Positions 53,208 to 62,014 of a stretch of 64,000 nucleotides of DNA are shown here, piece after piece. Made by a program: the position numbers and the translations under genes. The DNA is taken from NCBI GenBank assembly GCA_014238945.1, contig JABAAB010000061.1:58134-122133 (forward strand). The letters run 5' to 3'. The DNA is from Lysobacterales bacterium. Its GTDB lineage: Bacteria; Pseudomonadota; Gammaproteobacteria; Xanthomonadales; SZUA-36. Position 1 is the first letter of the stretch, and every line of letters starts with the position of its first letter. The notes beneath the pieces are model-generated. The model saw nothing but the letters and a program-made list of their open reading frames with translations, ran no database searches and had not been told where the DNA came from.

Positions 53208-54251
53208 TCAACGTGCTGACAAGTCAGGCCAGGTATCGCTCAGACGGTACCCCTGAGGCCACGGATCCCGGGAGTCAAGCTCCAGTTGATATCTGCCGGT
53301 GATCCAGGCACGACCCGATATGGATGGGCGTATGGCGACTTTGTCACCCACTGTGACTTCCTGTTCAATGCACCCAAGGAATTCCGAATCGATAATGGAG
53401 CGGGCCAGCAGGGTATCTCCCAGCCTGGCCTGGCCTTTGGCATGCATCACCGCCAGGCGGGCCGATAATCCGGTCCCGGTCGGGCAACGGTCTACCTTGC
53501 CCGGTCGGACCACGACGGTGTTCTTTCCGACTCTCTGGCCTGCTTCCTCAACTATGGGCCGGGTAAACTGGCAGAATGATATCTGCGAGATATCCGCGTT
53601 GCCCGGATGCCGAAATCCGAGTTGCTCGTTTGCCGCCTGCGTGATTTTTATCCCGGTCTCGCATATCTCGCGGGCCTCATCGGGTCTGATCTCAAAACCG
53701 GCGCTGCTGGCGTCGACTATGACAAAGGTGTCCCCCCCGTAGGCAGTGTCCGCCATCAGGGTTCCCATCCCTTCAATTTCCAATGGCACATCGAGACGAT
53801 CGGCAAAGGAGGGTACGTTGGTCACGGTGATTCGCTCTGCCTTGCCATCACGGCATTGTGCGCTGACGTCGACCAGCCCCCCTGGAGCCTCCAGTTTGAA
53901 GCGGGTCTCGGGTTCGCGCATGGTTACCCTGCCGGTCTCCAGCAAAACCGTAGAAACACAAATCGAATTCGAACCGGACATCGGTGGTGTGTCTTCCGGC
54001 TCCATGATGATCCAGCCTGTAACCGCCTGCGGGTCCATTGCCGGTACCAGCAAATTCACATGACGAAACACACCACCCCGCGGTTCATTCAGCACGAAAT
54101 TACGCAGAGTCTGATCTTTGGCAATCCACCGTGCCTGTTCCCAGATGGTCTCACCGGGCGGTGGTTCGACACCACCAACAATAACGTCTCCTACTTCCCC
54201 TTCGGCGTGACAACCGATGATCTCAACAGCGTTTTCCAGTCCTGGGTTCAT
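53208..54251 (-). CDS. Proline racemase family enzyme, Ser/Cys type
   Basis: A 347-residue enzyme of the proline racemase/hydroxyproline epimerase/trans-3-hydroxyproline dehydratase superfamily. [14 protein letters not shown] and the second catalytic region [22 protein letters not shown] are clear, the latter retaining its Cys. The first catalytic position reads [10 protein letters not shown], where Ser replaces the usual Cys (MCGHGxI). Members with Ser/Cys are known to act as 4-hydroxyproline epimerase, sometimes also dehydrating trans-3-hydroxyproline. Its position next to a DPP IV-like gene fits degradation of collagen-like peptides. Confidence 0.88.
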   Translation of the reverse strand: MNPGLENAVEIIGCHAEGEVGDVIVGGVEPPPGETIWEQARWIAKDQTLRNFVLNEPRGGVFRHVNLLVPAMDPQAVTGWIIMEPEDTPPMSGSNSICVSTVLLETGRVTMREPETRFKLEAPGGLVDVSAQCRDGKAERITVTNVPSFADRLDVPLEIEGMGTLMADTAYGGDTFVIVDASSAGFEIRPDEAREICETGIKITQAANEQLGFRHPGNADISQISFCQFTRPIVEEAGQRVGKNTVVVRPGKVDRCPTGTGLSARLAVMHAKGQARLGDTLLARSIIDSEFLGCIEQEVTVGDKVAIRPSISGRAWITGRYQLELDSRDPWPQGYRLSDTWPDLSAR

Positions 54252-54272
54252 TTTATTTTCCAGTAAATCAAT

Positions 54273-54291
54273 AAAGGGGCCAGGCCCCTTT
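54273..54291. repeat. Perfect palindrome in the divergent intergenic region
   Basis: AAAGGGGCC-A-GGCCCCTTT is a near-perfect dyad (54273-54281 and 54283-54291) followed by CTTTC. It sits 21 bp before the proline racemase ATG on the minus strand and about 100 bp before the DUF305 gene on the plus strand. It could be an operator, an mRNA hairpin for either gene or a terminator-like structure. Confidence 0.5.
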
Positions 54292-54327
54292 CTTTCTTCA
54301 TTATGCCCGTTTTGTTGACAAAGAACC

Positions 54328-54358
54328 TTGACCCCGTTCTTCCAAAACAGAGTACTAT
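54328..54358 (+). promoter_or_regulatory. Candidate promoter of the DUF305-LVIVD gene
   Basis: TTGACC (54328-54333) and TACTAT (54353-54358) are spaced by 19 bp, slightly long for sigma-70. It lies within the in-frame 5' extension of the gene, which supports the TTG at 54396 as the true start. Confidence 0.4.
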
Positions 54359-54395
54359 TGCACCGGTTATCAGAAAAATCGAAGGAGCCATCCCA

Positions 54396-56903
54396 TTGAA
54401 CATTAGCAGCGCTGTGCCACGACGGAATAATTCATTTGCCCTGATTGGGGCGTTCATTCTGTGTCTGCCCGTCATCAGCTGGGCCCAGGCACCCATCGTA
54501 CAACCGGGTGCTCCCGGGGAAGATTCACGGACACTGAGCGCGGAGGAGGCTACCGAGATTGCGGATACCGCTTACTCACCGGCAGATGTGGTGTTTCTGC
54601 AGGACATGATTCCGCATCACCACCAGGCAATGGAAATGGCGGCATTGGTCGCCGACCGCACCAATCGCCCTGAACTCCTGGACGTCGCGGGGCGCATCGA
54701 CGCTTCCCAGGCCGATGAGATTGCTTTCATGCAACAGTGGTTGGCGGAACGCAGTGAACGGGTACCTGACCCCACCCACCACGAGGCGATGTACACCAGC
54801 CACACCATGGCAGGTATGGCGACACCCGAACAGATGGCCGAACTCGCCGCCTCGTCCGGCATCGACTTTGACCGCATGTTCCTCACTCTGATGATCCGGC
54901 ATCACGATGGTGCGGTAAAGATGGTCGAGGAACTGATGGAACAGCCTGGTTCCGCCTATGACCCGGTGTTGTTCGAATTCACCTCCGACATCACCAATGA
55001 CCAGACGACTGAAATCGAGCGCATGAACAAACTGCTGGTTGGACTATCCGACGATCCCCGGGCAGGTTTGAAGGCCGGTTTCGATGATGCAGGGCAGGCG
55101 ATTCTGAATATGAAGCTGGTTGCTTCCCTGTCCAGGCCCCCCGGATTTTTTGATCCGGACAACCCATTGGAGAAACCTGCCAAACCTCTGCCCGAGGAAG
55201 ACGAAGATAGCGGGGAGGCTGTTGCAGAGGATCCACTGCCCGACGACGGGGTGGATGCAGTGGCAGCTACCGGGGATGGGCAGGAAGACGAGGAAGAAGA
55301 CAGCAGTAATGATGAGGACGGGCGCTCGCCCATGCTGAGCTTTATTCATACCGACATAGCCTTTCGCGATGACGTGCTGGTAGCCGGCAGTTACCACGGA
55401 TTCAACGTCTATCAATTGCAACAGGACGGCCTGCCACAGCACATGGCTTCCATCGTGTGCCCAGGCGGACAGGGTGATGTGTCCATCGTTGGTGACCTGC
55501 TGTTCATGTCGGCGCAGGAGACCCGTGGCCGGCTGGATTGTGGACTGGGCGGTGTCATGGAGGATGTCAGTGAGGATCGTTTTCGCGGTCTTCGCATATT
55601 CGACATCTCAGACCTGACACGACCGGTACAGGTAGGTGCCGTGCAGACCTGTCGTGGCTCCCACACCCACTCGGTGGTATCCGGACCCGATGCAAATGGC
55701 AGCATTATCGTCTACAACTCCGGCACCTCCAGTGTTCGCGAGGAAGAGGAAATGGAAGGATGCTTCGATGAAACACCCGGCGATGACCGCACCGCCCTGT
55801 TTCGTATCGATGTGATAGAAATTCCTGTCGATGACCCGGGCAAAGCCCGTATCGTGGACAGCCCGGCCGTGTTCGCCGATCCCGAGACCGGTGTTATGGC
55901 AGGCCTGTGGCGTGGCGGGGACCATGGTGATGAGACCCAGGACACCTACCAGACCGACCAGTGTCACGACATCACTGTATTCCCCGATCGCGGGATCGCG
56001 GCAGGTGCCTGCTCAGGTAACGGTATCATCTTCGATATCTCGGATCCGCGTGATCCAAAGCGTATCGATTCGGTGGTGGACGCAGGTTTTGCCTACTGGC
56101 ACTCCGCGACCTTCAATAATGACGGCAGCAAGGTGTTGTTTACCGATGAATGGGGTGGTGGCTCACGTCCGCGCTGCCGTGCCCATGACCCCCTGACCTG
56201 GGGTGCGGATGCCATCTATGACATCGTTGACGGCAAGCTGGAATTTCGGGCTCATTTCAAGCTACCGGTTCCTCAGGTTGAAGAGGAAAACTGCGTTGCA
56301 CACAATGGCTCCATCGTACCGGTGCCAGGTCGTGACATCTTTGTCCAGGCCTGGTACCAGGGTGGTATTTCGATCATCGATTTCACCGATTCCGCCAACC
56401 CGGTGGAAATTGCTTACTTCGACCGGGGGCCCCTGAACGGGGAAGAGCTGATCTTTGGTGGCTACTGGTCTGCCTACTGGTACGAAGGCTACATTTACGG
56501 CACCGAAACGGTACGGGGACTGGATATCCTGTCGCTAGAGGCCAGCGAATATCTGACTGAAAACGAAGTAGCGGCAGCGGCTCTTGCCAACCAGGGCCGT
56601 CGGTTTAATCCACAGCAGCAGTTTCGTGTCACCTGGCCAGCCGAACCGGTGGTGGCGCGTGCCTATCTGGATCAACTGGGGCGCTCGGCATCATTATCGG
56701 AAACCATGGCCGGAGATATTACCAGCGCACTTGACCGTGCACAGCAAAGACTCGAAAAGGACAAGACCGACAATCGCCTCGCATCAAAGCTGGATGAGCT
56801 CGCTGCATCACTGGCAGAGGATACCGGTGATGACATTGCAGACAAGCAGAAATCGGGGCTGGCGGCGACACTTGGTGACATCGCATTGCGCTTGCGCGAC
56901 TAA
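54396..56903 (+). CDS. DUF305 and LVIVD beta-propeller fusion protein
   Basis: An 835-residue exported protein. Signal peptide residues 1-31 (ending SWAQA). DUF305 residues are [12 protein letters not shown] and [14 protein letters not shown] (about residues 70-190), the His/Met motifs of a four-helix ferritin-like domain that may bind copper. An acidic linker (about residues 260-310, rich in Glu/Asp) leads to a propeller of LVIVD-type blades ([53 protein letters not shown]). The TTG at 54396 is favoured because AAGGAG lies 8 nt upstream. The fusion suggests a periplasmic metal-linked binding protein. Confidence 0.85.
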   Translation: MNISSAVPRRNNSFALIGAFILCLPVISWAQAPIVQPGAPGEDSRTLSAEEATEIADTAYSPADVVFLQDMIPHHHQAMEMAALVADRTNRPELLDVAGRIDASQADEIAFMQQWLAERSERVPDPTHHEAMYTSHTMAGMATPEQMAELAASSGIDFDRMFLTLMIRHHDGAVKMVEELMEQPGSAYDPVLFEFTSDITNDQTTEIERMNKLLVGLSDDPRAGLKAGFDDAGQAILNMKLVASLSRPPGFFDPDNPLEKPAKPLPEEDEDSGEAVAEDPLPDDGVDAVAATGDGQEDEEEDSSNDEDGRSPMLSFIHTDIAFRDDVLVAGSYHGFNVYQLQQDGLPQHMASIVCPGGQGDVSIVGDLLFMSAQETRGRLDCGLGGVMEDVSEDRFRGLRIFDISDLTRPVQVGAVQTCRGSHTHSVVSGPDANGSIIVYNSGTSSVREEEEMEGCFDETPGDDRTALFRIDVIEIPVDDPGKARIVDSPAVFADPETGVMAGLWRGGDHGDETQDTYQTDQCHDITVFPDRGIAAGACSGNGIIFDISDPRDPKRIDSVVDAGFAYWHSATFNNDGSKVLFTDEWGGGSRPRCRAHDPLTWGADAIYDIVDGKLEFRAHFKLPVPQVEEENCVAHNGSIVPVPGRDIFVQAWYQGGISIIDFTDSANPVEIAYFDRGPLNGEELIFGGYWSAYWYEGYIYGTETVRGLDILSLEASEYLTENEVAAAALANQGRRFNPQQQFRVTWPAEPVVARAYLDQLGRSASLSETMAGDITSALDRAQQRLEKDKTDNRLASKLDELAASLAEDTGDDIADKQKSGLAATLGDIALRLRD

Positions 56904-56920
56904 ACAGATTTTGACTTTAT

Positions 56921-56952
56921 GGGGTCAGCTTCAAGCAGGCTGACCCCTTTTT
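56921..56952 (+). terminator. Terminator after the DUF305-LVIVD gene
   Basis: GGGGTCAGC (56921-56929) and GCTGACCCC (56939-56947) pair with a 9-nt loop, and a T-run follows (56948-56952). The GGGGTCA core also recalls the palindrome at 10052, so this could be a shared repeat used as a terminator. Confidence 0.78.
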
Positions 56953-56961
56953 AGATCTTTA

Positions 56962-57170
56962 TTACTGATTCAGATCCACGATCCTGGCCATGATGCCCCA
57001 ACCGCCAAAGGCCTCGGACACTGCTATCCAGATTTCATTTTCACCGGCCTTCAGAGGCAGCGTGACACTGTCGAACAGGCCGATGGTTCCGAGGTAACGA
57101 TAGTCGCGGCTCATATTGGTATTGTTGCTGTTTCTGCTGCAGGGAATGCGTAGGCATCGGCGAGTGCGGT
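56962..57170 (-). pseudogene. C-terminal remnant of an unidentified protein
   Basis: Reading the minus strand upstream from the stop at 56962 gives ..SRDYRYLGTIGLFDSVTLPL, then an uninterrupted run with GGWGIMARIVDL at its end. SRDYRYLGTIG and AVSEAFGGWG look like conserved motifs of a beta-rich C-terminal domain, but I cannot name the family. The homologous part stops around 57170 and there is no matching N-terminal half, so it is likely a gene fragment. Confidence 0.5.
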
Positions 57171-57174
57171 AAAT

Positions 57175-57678
57175 TTGAAGTTCGCAATATGCACCGATGA
57201 AAAATTTGCCGAGTGCAGTCCAGGTCCGCCAGCGGTGACCCCTCTCTTAAGGTCTCCGATGTGCAACACCGGTTCATACGCCAGCAATCGTAAAGAACAG
57301 GTTGCATTTGCAATCCAAAACCTGAATAGCGATGGGCAGTTTATCTGCCTGGAAAAATGTATGCACGATGACCTCGAAGAATACCTGAAACGTGAAGATC
57401 AAAAAGACAAGAAGTTTAAAGCCAGGTTTTACAGCGAGCATCAACTAAAAAAAGACACGATAATAAAAACCATGCGACATGGGCAGGTCACCGTCTCCAG
57501 GCTTAACAAAGCAATAAAAGGAAGATTGAAGCACACAAAACTGATCTGGAATTCGTGTAACTTCTACTACATTGCTGCATCAAACGATCGTGGGCGGCTG
57601 GACTCTGTTGTCGCATTATTGGGACCTCCCTGTATCCGAAGCGAATTTAATTATGAGCGCGTTCCCGAGGTTCTGTAA
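57175..57678 (+). CDS. Uncertain hypothetical protein
   Basis: An open frame of up to 167 codons. From about residue 43 it reads VAFAIQNLNSDGQFICLEKCMHDDLEEYLKREDQKDKKFKARF, highly charged with Lys and Asp, and it ends LDSVVALLGPPCIRSEFNYERVPEVL. It has no recognisable domain and no strong start: ATG at 57175 or 57262 are both possible. Its lower GC than the neighbours suggests horizontal origin. The region from 57679 to 57863 (185 bp) before the next gene contains no other frame I trust. Confidence 0.45.
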   Translation: MKFAICTDEKFAECSPGPPAVTPLLRSPMCNTGSYASNRKEQVAFAIQNLNSDGQFICLEKCMHDDLEEYLKREDQKDKKFKARFYSEHQLKKDTIIKTMRHGQVTVSRLNKAIKGRLKHTKLIWNSCNFYYIAASNDRGRLDSVVALLGPPCIRSEFNYERVPEVL

Positions 57679-57863
57679 GATTGAATATCAAAAACAGGAT
57701 CTGACTTGGCACCGATGGCATTTGGAGGTTGCCCAAAACACGGAAGTTTCCCAATTAGTTATCCAGTACAGGAGGGTTGTGCGGATGATAACGTGTGCAT
57801 GGCTTAAGACATTTTCTCAATATGGCATTTTGACTGTGAACATACAGCGTAGGTAATGAGCAA

Positions 57864-59702
57864 ATGAGTGAGATAACCAGAAGAGACTTCATCAATGGAA
57901 TGTTAATGGCTGCCGGAAGTTCCATGTTGCCTTTTCAGACGCCTGGCCATGCAGCCATGGCCGCAATGGGGCCGTCCTATTATCCACCGGCGCGCACCGG
58001 GCTGAGAGGAAGTCACCCGGGTTCAAATGATCATGCACACAGCAGGGCATGGAATCAGCGTTCGGACTGGGGTCCAACCACAAGACTGGGGGAAAGTTAT
58101 GATTTGCTGGTTGTGGGTGGAGGCATCAGCGGTCTTTCGGCAGCCTATTTCTATCAGCAAAAGCATGGAAAAGACAAGAAGGTACTGATCCTGGACAATC
58201 ATGATGATTTTGGAGGGCATGCGAAGCGCAACGAACACAAGATCAATGGCAATACACTCATAAGTTATGGCGGATCACAAACGCTGGTCGAACCACACCA
58301 CGCAGATCCGGTCGTACGCGATCTGCTCAGGGATATCGGTGTAGACCTTGAACGATTCAAAACGGCCTACGATGTTGGTTTCTTTAAAAGAAATAATCTG
58401 GGCGCTGTTACCTACTTCAACGAAAAAGTATTTGGCCAGGACAAGGTGGTCAGACATCCATTTTGTAATTATCCAAACTATATCGAGGGGCTCCTGGGAG
58501 CCAAAATTTCCAACGAGGAAGCCGCCAAACTAGCCCCCCTCAGCGATGCAGGCAGAAAACAGCTACTCCAGGTCCTCAATGGCGGTCTGCACACGATAAA
58601 GGTGCCCGAAGAGGAACTGCGCAACTACATTCGCACGCATTCCTACTTTGATTATATGAACAACACCTTGGGGGTCGATGATCCCGGTGTGATGAGAATG
58701 GCCCGACATTCCGGTCTGGACTGGGCAAGCACGGGAACCGACCTGATGAGCATAGCCGCCGCCAGTCGCTGTGGAGCCATGGGCTTTGCGCCCAAAGCAG
58801 TCTATGACGAAGACAACCCCTACATTCATCATTTCCCCGATGGCAATGCGGGTGTTGCGCGGGCGTTAGTTAAGAAAATGATTCCCGCTGTGGGCAAGGG
58901 AAACAACGCTGAAGATCTTGTTTTATCCAGATTTGACTATGGAAAGCTGGACAGTAGCGGCAATACCGTTCGCATCAGGTTAAACAGCACGGCGGTCAAT
59001 GTCCGCCATGCTGGTAAGCCCGCCAGTTCAAGCGATGTTTTCGTGAATTACATCAATGACGACCAGTCGTACCAGGTAAAAGCCAAGGGGGTGGTAATGG
59101 CCTGTTACAACATGATTATTCCGCACATCGTGTCCGGTCTTCCCCGGGAACAGGCGGCGGCATTGAGGCTCCAGTCGAAAAGCCCGTTGCAGTACACCAC
59201 CGTGGGCTTGAAAAACTGGAGGGCACTGAAGGAGATGGAAATCGGCGTGGCCATGTCTCCCGGAAACATGCACCAGGCCGTTCTGATGGATTTTCCGGTG
59301 AGTATGGGCGGCTATGAGTACACCAAGAGCCCTGACGATCCCTGTGTTATTCAGATGATCAGCTGTCCTTATGGTGAAACCATTGGAGCGCCCAGGCTTG
59401 AGCAATTCCGTGAAGCCCGATTCAAAATGTTGGGGCTGCAGTTCAAGAATTATGAGGACGAAATCAGAAGTCACCTGGGCGGCATGCTGCCGAAGGAGTT
59501 ATTTGATTTTGACCGGGATGTAGCGAGTATTTCGGTCAATCGCTGGGCCCACGGTTACGCCAACGGTGGCCCCGGTGATTCCACAAGCATTGGACGGCAA
59601 CCCTTTGGGCGGATCACCATCGCCAATTCGGACTCTGCCCCGGGCGCTGACGCGAAAACGGCCATGATGATGGCATCAAGAGCCGTGAAAGAAATGGGAT
59701 AA
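57864..59702 (+). CDS. Spermidine dehydrogenase-like FAD oxidoreductase, Tat-exported
   Basis: A 612-residue flavoprotein. ITRRDFINGMLMAAGSSML is a twin-arginine signal (residues 4-22). Residues 80-124 are the FAD-binding Rossmann region: YDLLVVGGGISGLSAAYFY and ILDNHDDFGGHAKRNE, identical in layout to Pseudomonas spermidine dehydrogenase. The long substrate domain follows (PYIHHFPDGNAGVARALVKKMIP). Members oxidise polyamines in the periplasm and pass electrons to a cytochrome or quinone. TGAGCAAATG overlaps at the start. Only about 20 bp after its stop, a truncated M64 peptidase remnant begins on the other strand. Confidence 0.87.
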   Translation: MSEITRRDFINGMLMAAGSSMLPFQTPGHAAMAAMGPSYYPPARTGLRGSHPGSNDHAHSRAWNQRSDWGPTTRLGESYDLLVVGGGISGLSAAYFYQQKHGKDKKVLILDNHDDFGGHAKRNEHKINGNTLISYGGSQTLVEPHHADPVVRDLLRDIGVDLERFKTAYDVGFFKRNNLGAVTYFNEKVFGQDKVVRHPFCNYPNYIEGLLGAKISNEEAAKLAPLSDAGRKQLLQVLNGGLHTIKVPEEELRNYIRTHSYFDYMNNTLGVDDPGVMRMARHSGLDWASTGTDLMSIAAASRCGAMGFAPKAVYDEDNPYIHHFPDGNAGVARALVKKMIPAVGKGNNAEDLVLSRFDYGKLDSSGNTVRIRLNSTAVNVRHAGKPASSSDVFVNYINDDQSYQVKAKGVVMACYNMIIPHIVSGLPREQAAALRLQSKSPLQYTTVGLKNWRALKEMEIGVAMSPGNMHQAVLMDFPVSMGGYEYTKSPDDPCVIQMISCPYGETIGAPRLEQFREARFKMLGLQFKNYEDEIRSHLGGMLPKELFDFDRDVASISVNRWAHGYANGGPGDSTSIGRQPFGRITIANSDSAPGADAKTAMMMASRAVKEMG

Positions 59703-59721
59703 AAAACACCATGTAAGGTGA

Positions 59722-60362
59722 ATCACGATGGATATGCGTCGATGGACGCGAAACACCGGATTCAGCACTTGCCGGCGCGATGGTCCAGACATTAAAGTCG
59801 CTTCGGCGTTCTTTGAAGGGTGAAATTGCAAACAGGGTTTCGCTCAGTTCTTTCGCCTTGGTGACAAATTTGTCATGTTCGTCGTCGGTATACCCATCAC
59901 CCAGAATCAGCAGGTCTGCCGTGATAAACGGATCGCCGTTTTGTTCTATTGCAACGACCTGCCCTGCCCCGCGTACGCAACAGATTCCTGGTGAACCAGG
60001 TAATCGCCCGGGTCAATGTCAATCCGCCAAACTTCTTCGAATCCGTTTACCGCGTAATGCTTGTTGATGACCAATTCAAAAACCTTCTCCTGGTTGGGCA
60101 GACGAACAGACTCGTGAAATGTGCGGTTTTGCTGCTGAGCCACTCCGGTGGTTTCCCACTCGCCGTAAATAACGCTGAAACTCCTCGACCAGACGGCGTC
60201 TCCGGATTCAGGATCGGCCACTTCGAAAAGATACTTGCCTCGCAACAGCCTGTCGATGGGCTGTTGTAAGTTACCCGCAAAGGCCAATGGCTCCAGCACG
60301 ACCTGGTCCAGACTGAATAATTCGGTGTCAGCATTGCCGGGGTGAAAATAGTCAATGCGCAA
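59722..60362 (-). pseudogene. Truncated and frameshifted M64 (IgA peptidase-like) gene
   Basis: From 60362 the minus strand codes RIDYFHPGNADTELFSLDQVVLEPL and VIYGEWETTGVAQQQNRTFHESVRLP, which match the M64 N-terminal domain. A one-base frameshift near 59970 shifts to a frame with NGDPFITADLLILGDGYT and DEHDKF, then LFAISPFKERRSDFNVWTIAPASAESGVSRPS, the start of the catalytic domain. Similarity ends near 59722, before the HExxH zinc motif. So the catalytic part is missing and the gene is inactive. The breakpoint lies 20 bp from the end of the spermidine dehydrogenase-like gene. Confidence 0.8.
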
Positions 60363-60598
60363 TGAATCTCATCAATCAGCGCTTCATCACTCATTTGCAC
60401 AAGACCGTCTCCCTAGCAATTATTTTTGTTCCTGTTCAAAGTCCATGTGTACTTAACTCTGACATTGCTGTATGCAGAATGACGCGAGCAATCAAAATTG
60501 GTTAGCATTGAATTTACCCTCCGTTACTCACCAGAGCAGATTTGAAGGGCAAAGATTTATAAACTTGAGCGCACCAAACAATAATTTAGGGGAAATTT
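60363..60598. other. 236-bp intergenic region
   Basis: It contains a short minus-strand open frame from 60400 (MQMSDEALIDEIH) that may be the degraded 5' end of the M64 gene in another frame. TTTAGGGGAAATTT before 60599 is the ribosome-binding site of the M24 gene. Confidence 0.4.
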
Positions 60599-62014
60599 AT
60601 GAACAAACTCTATTACCAGCTTGCACTCGTTATGATCATGGCCCTGCCAGCCGAGGCACGCTTTCATTATCAATCAGATTTTTCAGCGGAGGATTTTCAG
60701 GTCAGACGCAACGTTATTTACGAGGCCATCGGTGACAATATCGCCATCATTCAGGGAGCAGAAGAAACGGCCGGTATCTATCGCCAGAGTAATAGCTTCT
60801 ATTACCTGAGCGGCCTGGAGAGTCCGTCCGCATACATGTTGCTTAACGGCAGTACCCGGGAAACTGTTATTTTTCTGCCCCATCGCGATATCGGCCGAGA
60901 GAGGGTAGAGGGGCAGGTACTGTCGTTTGAAGATGCTGACCTGGTCAAGAAGCTGACCGGTGTGAAATATGTTCTCCCCCTTGAGAAGATGGGAGAAGAG
61001 TTAAATTATTATCTGTGGCGTGCACCCCACCCAGCGCTTTATACACCCCATAGTCCTGATGAAAAAACCCGGCAAAGCCGGGATGAAATCCTCAGTTCTC
61101 ATGGTCGCAGAATAGCGGACCCATGGGATGGGCGACCGTCCAAGGCGGGGCATTTTATTCATCTGTTGCGTCTGCGCTACCCGCAATTTGAAATACGCGA
61201 CTTATCTGCCACGCTGGACCTGATGCGAACCATAAAGGATGAGAAAGAAATCGGTTTGATCCGCAAAGCCAGCCAGCTTGCAGGTCTTGGCATCATGGAA
61301 GCCATGCGGTCAACAGAGCCCGGTGTTATGGAGTATCAACTGGAAGCCGCTGCCCGCTTTGTTTTTCAAACCAATGGCGCCAGGGAAATGAGTTATGCGG
61401 CGATTGTCGGTGGCGGGCAAAATGCCTGGATGGGTCATTATTCCGCCAACGCGGATGCCGTCAACGACGGCGATTTGATCCTGATGGATATGGCGCCTGA
61501 TTATCATTACTACACATCGGATGTGGCACGTATGTGGCCAGCCAATGGAACCTATTCAAAGGACCAGCGTGACCTGTACGGTTTTGTGATTGAATATCAC
61601 AAGGCATTCATGCGCTATCTGCGCCCCGGAGTCACCCCGGCTCAGATACTGGAAGAAGCCGCCAAGGACATGCGCGAAGTACTCAATGGCATATCATTTT
61701 CGAAGGAAATATACCGCAAAGCCTGTGAGAAAGCGCTGACGTTTGGCGGCCATATCCAACACCCGGTGGGTATGTCTGTCCACGATGTGGGAACACACAG
61801 GGGCAAGCCACTTGAGGTGGGGATGGTCTTTTCCATTGACCCCATGATCTGGGTTCCTGAAGAGAAGCTCTATATCCGCATGGAGGATGTCATCGTCATC
61901 ACCGGGGACGGTGTGGAAAACCTGTCTGCGAATTTGCCGTTTGAAATGGATGATCTCGAGGCATTGATACGTGAAGAGGGCATCGTACAGAAACGCCCGG
62001 CGACATTGAACTAG
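60599..62014 (+). CDS. Xaa-Pro aminopeptidase (M24B), exported
   Basis: A 471-residue pita-bread metallopeptidase with a signal peptide (residues 1-20). The N-terminal AMP_N domain spans about residues 25-165 (IQGAEETAGIYRQSNSFYYLSGLE). Metal-site residues are visible: LMDMAP (Asp), YTSDVARMW (Asp), HPVGMSVHDVG (His) and RMEDVIVITGDG (Glu). The usual fourth ligand, the Glu of TIEPG, appears as FSIDPMIWV, an Asp instead. It should remove N-terminal residues before proline in the periplasm. The stop overlaps that of the convergent M1 gene (CTAG). Confidence 0.88.
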   Translation: MNKLYYQLALVMIMALPAEARFHYQSDFSAEDFQVRRNVIYEAIGDNIAIIQGAEETAGIYRQSNSFYYLSGLESPSAYMLLNGSTRETVIFLPHRDIGRERVEGQVLSFEDADLVKKLTGVKYVLPLEKMGEELNYYLWRAPHPALYTPHSPDEKTRQSRDEILSSHGRRIADPWDGRPSKAGHFIHLLRLRYPQFEIRDLSATLDLMRTIKDEKEIGLIRKASQLAGLGIMEAMRSTEPGVMEYQLEAAARFVFQTNGAREMSYAAIVGGGQNAWMGHYSANADAVNDGDLILMDMAPDYHYYTSDVARMWPANGTYSKDQRDLYGFVIEYHKAFMRYLRPGVTPAQILEEAAKDMREVLNGISFSKEIYRKACEKALTFGGHIQHPVGMSVHDVGTHRGKPLEVGMVFSIDPMIWVPEEKLYIRMEDVIVITGDGVENLSANLPFEMDDLEALIREEGIVQKRPATLN

